From the NCBI GenBank assembly GCA_012270525.1, contig JAAXIE010000250.1, forward strand, positions 1 through 9,016: 9,016 bases of DNA, written 5' to 3'. Of this stretch, positions 1 through 5,566 are shown one piece after another. The stretch's first letter is position 1, and every line of letters starts with the position of its first letter. The notes beneath the pieces are model-generated. The model did no database searches. It had not been told where the DNA came from and saw nothing but the letters and a program-made list of their open reading frames with translations. This DNA is from Dehalococcoidia bacterium. Its GTDB lineage: Bacteria; Chloroflexota; Dehalococcoidia; UBA3495; JAAXIE01. The position numbers and the translations under genes are program-made.

Positions 1-52
1 GCGGCCGGATAGCCGTTACCAGGGGAGTCTTGAAAGAGAAGTAACTTCCCAT
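1..52 (-). CDS. 5' end of an unidentified minus-strand gene (partial)
   Basis: An ATG at 52-50 on the minus strand opens a frame that runs without a stop off the left edge; the 17 visible residues are MGSYFSFKTPLVTAIRP. There is no Shine-Dalgarno (the bases before the ATG are CAACCTCCCC). A well-spaced promoter-like sequence (69-97) lies just upstream on the same strand and would give a leader of roughly 10 nt, matching the short leaders of other genes here. The pattern F-x-F-x-x-P near the start loosely recalls N-termini of iron-containing alcohol dehydrogenases, but 17 residues cannot identify a family. A competing reading is the last 13 codons of a plus-strand gene ending with TAA at 42-44; the minus-strand reading is preferred only because of the promoter. 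Confidence 0.35.
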   Translation of the reverse strand, partial: MGSYFSFKTPLVTAIRP

Positions 53-68
53 GGGGAGGTTGCGGGAG

Positions 69-97
69 AATCTAGCAAAGGCAGGATGTCAAGTCAA
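69..97 (-). promoter_or_regulatory. Sigma-70-type promoter for the minus-strand gene at the left edge
   Basis: Reading the minus strand, TTGACT (97-92) is followed after exactly 17 bases by TAGATT (74-69). The -10 hexamer is preceded by TGC, so it is an extended -10 (TGCTAGATT). The predicted transcription start is near 62, about 10 nt before the ATG at 52. The -35 matches consensus at 5 of 6 positions and the -10 at 4 of 6. Confidence 0.45.
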
Positions 98-593
98 GGA
101 CACAGGGTTCGGTCACCCCCCCAATGACACTCCCCCATTGCGCCCCATTCCCGGAGCCTGCTAGCCTGATTACGGGCCGGTGACCACCCCCGGCCTCGCA
201 ATTCGTCGAACTAATTCATGGAAGGGACCCGCCATGTCAACTCGAACCCTCACCCCGGCCACCATCCCCGCTCCCGTACTCCGCCCAGCCCTCAGCCAGA
301 CCCTATGCAACAGATTCTTCCCCCTGGATGCAAGCTGCCGGATACAAGAAGCGGCAAACATGCCGCATTTCAGATTCAAAAACCATGAAAAAAAGGTTTC
401 CAGCTACGACCGCAGCCGCCTCGCAGCTACGAGCAATCGTCCAAATGACATGGCACACCCTTCCCAGATACGACGAGATGCCGCACCTCAGCTACCAGAA
501 TGGCCCCGCATTTGAGGACATCTTTGTCACCCAGGAGAAACTCCCGTACAGTCCCGCCCTCCAGCCCCAACCGACCTCGGCCCTGCCGGGTGC
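98..593. other. Region without a recognisable gene
   Basis: About 500 bases separate the minus-strand promoter from the promoter of the fusion gene, which is unusual in a window where other neighbours touch or overlap. Two unproven small plus-strand frames exist. One runs from ATG 234 (with AAGGGA about 6 nt upstream) to 515 and would encode 93 residues rich in Pro, Thr and Arg. The other runs from ATG 385 (starting MKKRF) to the TAG at 619-621 and would encode 78 residues. Neither shows a domain, signal peptide or membrane segment I recognise, although the second is fairly GC-rich at third positions from about 445 onward. No tRNA, rRNA, riboswitch or rho-independent terminator was found. Most likely this is regulatory leader plus decayed coding sequence. 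Confidence 0.4.
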
Positions 594-620
594 TTGGCAG
601 GTCTGGGACAGTGACCTATA
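594..620 (+). promoter_or_regulatory. Putative promoter of the methyltransferase-Maf gene
   Basis: TATAGT (615-620) is a good -10 match (5 of 6). TTGGCA (594-599) is the best -35 candidate, but its 15-nt spacer is shorter than ideal. A start of transcription about 7 nt after the -10 would fall near 627, only a few bases before the ATG at 631. With no Shine-Dalgarno in between, the mRNA would be leaderless or nearly so. The -10 overlaps an in-frame TAG at 619-621 that closes the upstream reading frame. Confidence 0.4.
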
Positions 621-630
621 GTGGACCAGC

Positions 631-2490
631 ATGACGCAAGCGGTAGAGATTGGCGCGCGCTTCAGGGTACGTCTTAACGGCTGGGGTCGTCTGGGGGAGG
701 CCTTGGCCCAACACGAGGACGTGCCCCTCTTCGTGTTCGGTGGTATCGATGGCGAGGAAGTGGAAGCCGAGATTGTGCGCCGCCATCGCCGGTACATGGC
801 AGCCAGGGTGGTCCAGGTTATCGAGCCGTCGCCCCACCGCATCGCGCCTCCATGCCCCCACTTTGGGCCCTGCACCGGTTGCCAGTGGCAGCACATCACC
901 GCAGAGCACCAGCGCGAGTTGAAGCGACTGGCAGTCATCGACGCCTTGGAGCGCATCGGCGACCTCACCGATGCCCCTGTCTCCGACGTCGTGCCAGCTC
1001 CAGCGCCCCTCGGTTACAGGAATCATGCCCGTTTCACCGTCGGCCCCCAAGGCACGTTGGGGTACGTCAACCGAGAGAGTCGCCGTTTCGTACCCATTGA
1101 CCGCTGCCCCCTCATGGACGAGGGCATCAACACCACCCTCGCCCAATTGCAGGGACACTGCGCCGACACGACCCAGGTGTCGGTGCGCTACGGGACCGGC
1201 ACCGGCGACCTTCTGGTGCAACCCACCCTGAAGAACCCCGATGTGCCCATCCCCACTGGCCAGAAGCACTTTCGCGAACTGATGGGAGGACGCACATTTC
1301 GCGTGGGGTCGCCATCCTTCTTCCAGGTGAACACCCCGCAAGCGGAGCGCATGGTAGACCTGGTGCGACGGGAACTGGAGTTGTCGGGCACCGAGCTTGT
1401 GGTCGACGTGTATTCCGGGGTCGGCACCTTCGCCGCCCTCCTCGCCCCCTACTGCCGACAGGTCGTCGCTATTGAGGAGTCCAGTGCAGCCATGGAGGAC
1501 GCCCGCGTCAATTGCGACGGAATACCCAACCTGGAACTGTGCAATGCCCGCGCCGAGGATGCCTTGGCATCCATGGAGCGTTGCCCCGATGCGGTGGTGC
1601 TCGACCCTCCCCGTGCTGGTTGCCATCCCACCATGCTGGAGTCGATGGTTCGACTGCTCCCCAGCAAGGTCGTGTATGTCTCCTGCGATCCCTCGACCCT
1701 GGCCCGCGACCTGAAGGTGCTATGCGCTGGCGGGTTCCAACTGCGCCGCGTGCAGCCCATAGACATGTTCCCGCAGACCCATCACGTCGAATGTGTCGCC
1801 ACCCTGATCGCACCGCCACGGCCCACGGAAAGCGCATCCAGGACACTGACCCTCGCCTCGGCCTCTCCCCGCCGGCGGCAACTGCTGGAAGCCTTGGGGA
1901 TGGATTTCCGGGTGCAGCCCTCATTCATACCGGAAGACCCTCTGCCTGACGAGACCCCGATGCTCCTGGTTCGCAGGCTGGCCCTGGCCAAGGCCCAAGC
2001 GGTGGCGGCCCACCTGTCGGAAGGGTTGGTCATCGGGGCGGATAGCGTCGTGGTGCACCAGGATGAAATATTGGGCAAACCCGGTATGGTGGAGGAAGCC
2101 AGGCGGATGCTGACCCGGCTCCACGGAAACGCCCACCAGGTGTTCAGTGGTGTCGCCGTGGTCGATGCGGCTAATGGGCAATTCCAGGTCGACAGCAAGA
2201 CGACCTCTGTGGTCATGCGCCACTATTCCGAGGACGAGATGGAGGCCTATATCGCCTCGGGTTCGCCCATGGACAAGGCAGGGGCCTACGGGGTGCAGGA
2301 CGACGGCTTCCACCCCGCCGCCAGCGTGGAGGGATGCTACTCCAACGTGGTGGGGCTGCCCCTGTGCACCCTGCTCCGCATGTTGCACGCCATGGGCCAC
2401 GCGGAAACACTCAAGGTGCCCTCTTCCCTGGTGCGAGTTCTGGTCCGGGATTGTACCGAGTGCCAGATGCATGGAGACCCCGTCCCATGA
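631..2490 (+). CDS. Fusion: RlmD/RlmCD-type 23S rRNA (uracil-5)-methyltransferase + Maf nucleotide pyrophosphatase
   Basis: Residues 1-65 form a TRAM RNA-binding domain. C75, C81, C84 and C159 match the CX5CX2C...C iron-sulfur ligands of the RlmD family (COG2265). The SAM fold follows: SFFQVN at 229-234, VVDVYSGVGTF at 257-267, DPPRAGC at 325-331, the catalytic-nucleophile motif VSCDP (C352) and the general base E387 in HHVEC. This half should make 5-methyluridine in 23S rRNA (possibly tRNA) in the cytoplasm. After a short Pro/Ser linker (about 394-404), residues 405-592 are a full Maf domain: LASASPRRRQLLEALG (408-423), VIGADSVVV with catalytic D471, GKP (482-484), DKAGAYGVQ (548-556) and YSNVVGLPL (570-578). 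Maf proteins cleave dTTP, UTP and modified NTPs to NMP plus pyrophosphate. No ATG, GTG or TTG codon lies in frame between H384 and L421, so Maf cannot be translated alone from the junction. The last ~27 residues match neither domain. Its stop overlaps the tatB start. The two domain calls are firm; the exact rRNA target is not known. Confidence 0.96.
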   Translation: MTQAVEIGARFRVRLNGWGRLGEALAQHEDVPLFVFGGIDGEEVEAEIVRRHRRYMAARVVQVIEPSPHRIAPPCPHFGPCTGCQWQHITAEHQRELKRLAVIDALERIGDLTDAPVSDVVPAPAPLGYRNHARFTVGPQGTLGYVNRESRRFVPIDRCPLMDEGINTTLAQLQGHCADTTQVSVRYGTGTGDLLVQPTLKNPDVPIPTGQKHFRELMGGRTFRVGSPSFFQVNTPQAERMVDLVRRELELSGTELVVDVYSGVGTFAALLAPYCRQVVAIEESSAAMEDARVNCDGIPNLELCNARAEDALASMERCPDAVVLDPPRAGCHPTMLESMVRLLPSKVVYVSCDPSTLARDLKVLCAGGFQLRRVQPIDMFPQTHHVECVATLIAPPRPTESASRTLTLASASPRRRQLLEALGMDFRVQPSFIPEDPLPDETPMLLVRRLALAKAQAVAAHLSEGLVIGADSVVVHQDEILGKPGMVEEARRMLTRLHGNAHQVFSGVAVVDAANGQFQVDSKTTSVVMRHYSEDEMEAYIASGSPMDKAGAYGVQDDGFHPAASVEGCYSNVVGLPLCTLLRMLHAMGHAETLKVPSSLVRVLVRDCTECQMHGDPVP

Positions 2491-2738
2491 TGGGCATCGG
2501 CTTCCTCGAGCTCTTGGTTATCGTGCTGGTGGCCGTCATTGTGCTGGGACCAGCCAAGGCGATAGACATGGCCCGCAGCGCAGGCAAGATGCTGGGCGAG
2601 GTGCGCCGCTCCTTTACCGACCTGTCATCGACGCTGGACCCAAGCGGCTGGGATGACTCCCCCGAGGCCGCCAACTCCCGGCGTCAGAGGGCCCCGGATC
2701 CCGACGGCAAGGCCCAGGACGGCAAGGCCCAAGACTGA
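2487..2738 (+). CDS. tatB: Sec-independent translocase subunit TatB (TatA/B family)
   Basis: An 83-residue single-span membrane protein of the twin-arginine translocation pathway. The N-terminus MMGIGFLELLVIVLVAVIVL is followed by GP (21-22), then a charged amphipathic helix (about 23-45) and a polar tail. The Glu at position 8 in the FLELL segment and the LGP hinge resemble TatB (E. coli IGFSELL...VLGP) more than TatA. TatB with TatC forms the receptor for twin-arginine signal peptides of folded, often cofactor-bearing, exported proteins. The start is ATG 2487, overlapping the preceding TGA as ATGA (a second in-frame ATG follows at 2490), which implies translational coupling. The stop TGA overlaps the tatC ATG by one base. 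It is shorter than enterobacterial TatB (171 residues). The tail ends in a duplicated GKAQD unit. The TatB versus TatA choice is by sequence resemblance and coupling to tatC. Confidence 0.85.
   Translation: MMGIGFLELLVIVLVAVIVLGPAKAIDMARSAGKMLGEVRRSFTDLSSTLDPSGWDDSPEAANSRRQRAPDPDGKAQDGKAQD
2706..2735 (+). repeat. Two-copy 15-bp tandem repeat in the 3' end of tatB
   Basis: GGCAAGGCCCAGGAC (2706-2720) is repeated as GGCAAGGCCCAAGAC (2721-2735) with one silent difference, and a further GAC precedes the first copy. It encodes GKAQD-GKAQD at the extreme C-terminus, directly before the stop. The difference is synonymous (CAG/CAA), so the duplication is in frame and probably a recent slippage product in a disordered tail. 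Confidence 0.85.
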
Positions 2739-3484
2739 TGGAGCGCCAGCTTTCCGTCGGTCAGCACCTGCGGGAGCTGCGACGGCGCCTGATTATCTCC
2801 GTCCTGGCGGTGTTGGCAGGGGCCATCATCGGCTTCGTATTCTACAAGCCACTGGTGGAACTGCTGATGCGCCCCGGCCCCTTCGACGTCGAGAACGGCC
2901 CCCAACTGGTCTTCATCCACGTCACCGAGATGCTGGGGGTTACGGTCAAGGTGAGCCTGGTGGCGGGCTTTGTGATCGCCTTCCCTGTGGTGCTGTACCA
3001 GGTGGTGCGGTTCGTCGCCCCAGGACTCACATCAAGAGAGTTGCGGTATCTGGTGGCTTTCCTGCCCGCGAGCATGGTCTGTTTCGTCAGCGGGTGCGCT
3101 TTCGCCTATTTCGTGCTGCTTCCCCCAGCCATGGACTTCCTGCTGTGGTTCGGCAGCGAACTCGCGGAGCCGATGATCCGTATCGGCCACTACATCAACG
3201 TGACGGTGATGCTGCTCTTCTGGATGGGCATCGTATTCGAGACGCCGCTGGTGATGTTCCTGCTGGCCAAGCTGGGGATAGTGACGGCAAGGGGGTTCAG
3301 CCGGTGGAGGCGCTACTGGCTGGTGCTGGCCTTCATCCTCAGTGCCCTGATTACCCCCACGGCGGACCCGTTGAACCAGGCCCTTGTGGCGGCCCCCCTG
3401 ATCGTGCTGTACGAGTTGGGAGTGTTGCTGGCCAAGCTGGCACGGCGGGGGAAGGCCGCGTCGCCCGCCAGCGTGGCTACCTGA
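2738..3484 (+). CDS. tatC: Sec-independent protein translocase TatC
   Basis: The 248-residue multispanning core of the twin-arginine translocase, which binds the RR signal peptide and recruits TatB and TatA. Family marks are visible in order: HLRELRRRL near the N-terminus (10-18, with the conserved E13), PGPF (46-49), VLYQVVRFVAPGLTSRE in the first cytoplasmic loop (85-101), FAYFVLLPPAMDFLL (122-136), GIVFETPLV (164-172, with the conserved intramembrane E168), RRYWLVLAFILSALITPTAD (191-210) and PLIVLYELGV (220-229). Six membrane segments fit at roughly 18-38, 73-95, 108-132, 152-175, 193-208 and 212-232. Length is normal. The start ATG shares its A with the tatB stop, so it is translationally coupled to tatB. 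It ends 6 nt before the stop of convergent tatA. Confidence 0.97.
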   Translation: MERQLSVGQHLRELRRRLIISVLAVLAGAIIGFVFYKPLVELLMRPGPFDVENGPQLVFIHVTEMLGVTVKVSLVAGFVIAFPVVLYQVVRFVAPGLTSRELRYLVAFLPASMVCFVSGCAFAYFVLLPPAMDFLLWFGSELAEPMIRIGHYINVTVMLLFWMGIVFETPLVMFLLAKLGIVTARGFSRWRRYWLVLAFILSALITPTADPLNQALVAAPLIVLYELGVLLAKLARRGKAASPASVAT

Positions 3485-3490
3485 GTCCCG

Positions 3491-3688
3491 CTAGCTTTCG
3501 GTGCTTTTGCCTACGACGTCCTTCTCGCTCTTGGCGGGTTCCTCGTCCTCGCCGGTGACGGCCCGCTTGAAGGCCCGCATGCTGGAGCCGAGGGACTTGC
3601 CCACCTGGGGCAGGCGCGTGGCCCCAAAAAGCAGAAGCAAAACGGCGAGGATAATGAGTATTTCGGGCAACCCGATACTCCTGAACAT
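3491..3688 (-). CDS. tatA: Sec-independent translocase subunit TatA
   Basis: A 65-residue protein with a membrane helix (about 7-21), an FG hinge (21-22) and an amphipathic helix, LPQVGKSLGSSMRAFKRAV (26-44), then an acidic/lysine-rich tail. The segment LLLLFGATRLPQVGKSLG is classic TatA, which polymerises to form the transport pore once TatBC has bound cargo. The start chosen is ATG 3688: it gives the canonical MF-short-TM start and has AGGGGG (3700-3695) at 6-nt spacing. A longer in-frame start at 3739 would add 17 residues, bypass this ribosome site and begin within the promoter. It lies on the opposite strand to tatBC, tail to tail with tatC, and has its own promoter. This allows TatA to be made in excess over TatBC. 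Confidence 0.95.
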   Translation of the reverse strand: MFRSIGLPEILIILAVLLLLFGATRLPQVGKSLGSSMRAFKRAVTGEDEEPAKSEKDVVGKSTES

Positions 3689-3694
3689 GACGCA

Positions 3695-3700
3695 CCCCCT
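3695..3700 (-). promoter_or_regulatory. Shine-Dalgarno of tatA
   Basis: On the minus strand AGGGGG is followed by TGCGTC and then the ATG at 3688. It is one of the strongest ribosome sites in the window and fixes the tatA start at 3688 rather than 3739. Confidence 0.7.
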
Positions 3701-3709
3701 AGCCCGCTC

Positions 3710-3739
3710 ATGATAGCCCCAGCGCGCGATGCTTATCAA
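3710..3739 (-). promoter_or_regulatory. Promoter of tatA
   Basis: On the minus strand TTGATA (3739-3734) and TATCAT (3715-3710) are separated by 18 bases; each matches the sigma-70 hexamer consensus at 5 of 6 positions. Predicted transcription start near 3703 gives a leader of about 15 nt containing the AGGGGG ribosome site. This is the best full promoter in the window. Confidence 0.65.
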
Positions 3740-3740
3740 G

Positions 3741-3838
3741 TTGCAACCCGTGACTCGCGTCTCTCATTATCTGGCGGTCGTGGACCGGGTCGGACCTCAT
3801 CGAGCCCGTCGAAGCACGGCTTGGCCTTGTGCTAGAAT
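3741..3838 (+). promoter_or_regulatory. Promoter region of metG
   Basis: Two plus-strand candidates lie in the 186-nt gap between tatA and metG. The better is an extended -10, TGCTAGAAT (3830-3838), with no clear -35; it would start transcription near 3845 and give a leader of about 30 nt. A second, weaker pair is TTGCAA (3741-3746) and CATTAT (3765-3770) with an 18-nt spacer; its -35 sits one base from the divergent -35 of tatA. The metG start has only a weak GGGA sequence upstream. Confidence 0.45.
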
Positions 3839-3874
3839 GGCCTGAACGAACCGACTTGTTCCGGGAACTGCCGA

Positions 3875-5560
3875 ATGTCCGAACACATACTGGTCGCCGT
3901 GGCCTGGCCCTACGCCAACGGCTCGTTGCACTTGGGACACCTCGCTGGCTGCTACCTGCCCGCGGATATCTTCGCCCGCTACCACCGCGCCAAGGGCGAT
4001 CATGTCCTCATGGTGTCCGGCAGCGACCAGCACGGCACCCCTGTGACCATCCGGGCCGAGCAGGAGGGGCTCACCCCCCAGGAAGTGGTGGACAAGTACC
4101 ACCATGACTTTCTGGACTCGTGGCAACGGATGGGCATCAGCTTCGACCTGTTCACCACCACTGGCACCGACAACCACCGCCGGGTGTCCCAGGACTTCTT
4201 CCTCAAGCTGCTGGAGAAGGGCCTGATCTACAAGGACACCATGCTGCTCCCCTACTGCTCCGACTGCCGGCGGTTTCTGCCGGACCGGTACGTTGAAGGA
4301 TCATGCCCCCACTGTGGCCACCTTCGCGCCCGTGGCGACCAGTGCGACGAGTGCGGACGCACCCTGGACCCGCAGGACCTGGTGGACCCGAGGTGCCGGC
4401 TCTCGAACACCACCCCCAGCTTCGAGAACTCGGACCATTTCTTCCTGCGCCTGAGCGCCTTCCGCGACCGGCTCCTGGAGTGGCTGCAGGACAAGGACTA
4501 CTGGCGTCCCAACGTGCTCAACTTCACCAAGCGCTACCTGGAAGAGGCCTTGCTGGACCGGGCCATCACCCGGGATATCACCTGGGGCGTGCCCGTCCCG
4601 CTGGACGATTACGACGACAAGCGGATCTATGTGTGGTTCGAGGCCGTCATCGGCTACCTGTCGGCGTCGGTGCAGTGGGCATCCGACCGGGGCCAACCCG
4701 AAGCTTGGAAGGACTGGTGGCACAACCCCGATGCCAAGTCCTTCTACTTCATCGGCAAAGACAACATCCCCTTTCACACCATGATATGGCCTGCCATGCT
4801 CATGGGTTACGGGGGCTTCAACCTCCCCTTCGACGTTCCCGCCAACGAGTTCCTCAGCCTCGAGGGTCGGCAGTTTTCCACCAGCCAGCAATGGGCCCTC
4901 TGGCTCCCAGACTATCTGGAACGCTACGACCCCGACCCCCTGCGGTTCTACCTGAGCATGAGCATGCCGGAAACGGGGGATACTGATTTCTCGTGGGGCG
5001 AGTTCGTGCGACGCAACAACTCGGAACTGGTGGGCACCTTCGGCAACCTCGTGCAGCGCGTGTTGACCATCACCTACCGCAACTTCGATGGCAGGGTGCC
5101 CAACCCCGGAGAGTTGGACGAGAGCAGCAACGGGCTGCTCCAGAAGTGCGCAGCCACGCTGGAAGACGTCGGCTCCAGCCTGGCTGCATGTCGCTTCCGG
5201 CTCGGCCTGACCCAAGCCATGGCCCTGGCCCAGGAAGCCAACCGGTACCTGGACGCCAAGGCCCCTTGGGTCACCTTAAAGACCGACCGGGAGGCTACCG
5301 CGACGACCCTCTGGGTGGCCATGGCCACCATCAACTGCCTCAAGGTCCTGATGGCCCCCTACATGCCGTTCAGTGCGCAAAGATTGCACGCCATGCTGGG
5401 CTACGAGGGCGACGTGCGCGACTGCGGATGGACTTGGCGTGGCACCACGGAGCAGCTTCCTCCCGGACAACCCATGGAGAGGCCCCAACCCCTGTTCACC
5501 AAGCTGGACGACGGGGTGGCAGAAGAAGAGACCTCCCGTTTAGTCGGCACCCGAGGATAG
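3875..5560 (+). CDS. metG: Methionyl-tRNA synthetase
   Basis: Class I aminoacyl-tRNA synthetase that charges tRNA-Met and initiator tRNA in the cytoplasm; 561 residues, the short form without the C-terminal EMAP-type tRNA-binding domain. The start motif VAWPYANGSLHLGHL (9-23) contains the HIGH signature as HLGH (19-22). The zinc connective domain shows C128xxC131, C144xxC147 and C157xxC160, then C174 whose partner position is Ser177 instead of Cys. GVPVP (238-242), IYVWFEAVIGYLSAS (251-265) and FIGKDNIPFHTMIWPAMLMG (292-311) follow. The KMSKS loop reads GRQFSTSQQW (331-340): it keeps the FSTS core seen in some MetRS but has no lysine. The anticodon-binding helical domain fills about 370-510. 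ATG 3875 gives the expected short N-terminus. The prenyl synthase follows after 6 nt, probably in the same transcript. Confidence 0.97.
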   Translation: MSEHILVAVAWPYANGSLHLGHLAGCYLPADIFARYHRAKGDHVLMVSGSDQHGTPVTIRAEQEGLTPQEVVDKYHHDFLDSWQRMGISFDLFTTTGTDNHRRVSQDFFLKLLEKGLIYKDTMLLPYCSDCRRFLPDRYVEGSCPHCGHLRARGDQCDECGRTLDPQDLVDPRCRLSNTTPSFENSDHFFLRLSAFRDRLLEWLQDKDYWRPNVLNFTKRYLEEALLDRAITRDITWGVPVPLDDYDDKRIYVWFEAVIGYLSASVQWASDRGQPEAWKDWWHNPDAKSFYFIGKDNIPFHTMIWPAMLMGYGGFNLPFDVPANEFLSLEGRQFSTSQQWALWLPDYLERYDPDPLRFYLSMSMPETGDTDFSWGEFVRRNNSELVGTFGNLVQRVLTITYRNFDGRVPNPGELDESSNGLLQKCAATLEDVGSSLAACRFRLGLTQAMALAQEANRYLDAKAPWVTLKTDREATATTLWVAMATINCLKVLMAPYMPFSAQRLHAMLGYEGDVRDCGWTWRGTTEQLPPGQPMERPQPLFTKLDDGVAEEETSRLVGTRG

Positions 5561-5566
5561 GGGACG

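Noticed and set aside
235..262. T-arm-like GGGTTCGAGTT on the minus strand, suggesting a tRNA
   Set aside because: The bases flanking the loop do not pair as a T-stem and no acceptor, D or anticodon arm can be found around it.
377..398. AAACC...GGTTT hairpin with an A-rich loop
   Set aside because: Only five weak base pairs; not enough for a terminator or regulatory RNA.
234..515. Possible 93-residue gene starting MSTRTLTPA with AAGGGA upstream
   Set aside because: Third-position composition becomes irregular after the first third, no domain or signal is visible, and no promoter was convincing; kept only as a remark on the gap.
616..1626. 336-codon open frame on the minus strand opposite the methyltransferase
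   Set aside because: It is the antisense of a gene with unmistakable TRAM, Fe-S and SAM motifs; long antisense frames are expected with GC-rich third positions, and its translation shows no domain.
2334..2486. Upstream in-frame ATG at 2334 extending TatB by 51 residues
   Set aside because: The extension lies within the Maf coding region in another frame, is Pro/Arg/Gly rich and would place a non-family segment before the canonical TatB membrane helix.
3444..3469. GGCGGG...CCCGCC hairpin near the end of tatC as a terminator
   Set aside because: It lies inside tatC, has a 14-nt loop and is not followed by a T-run on either strand.
2653..3558. 301-codon plus-strand frame overlapping tatB, tatC and tatA
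   Set aside because: Arg/Pro/Gly-rich alternate-frame shadow of tatC; the tatC frame carries all conserved motifs.
4301..5215. 304-codon minus-strand frame opposite metG
   Set aside because: Shadow of metG; Gly/Val/His/Glu-rich translation without recognisable motifs or its own start signals.
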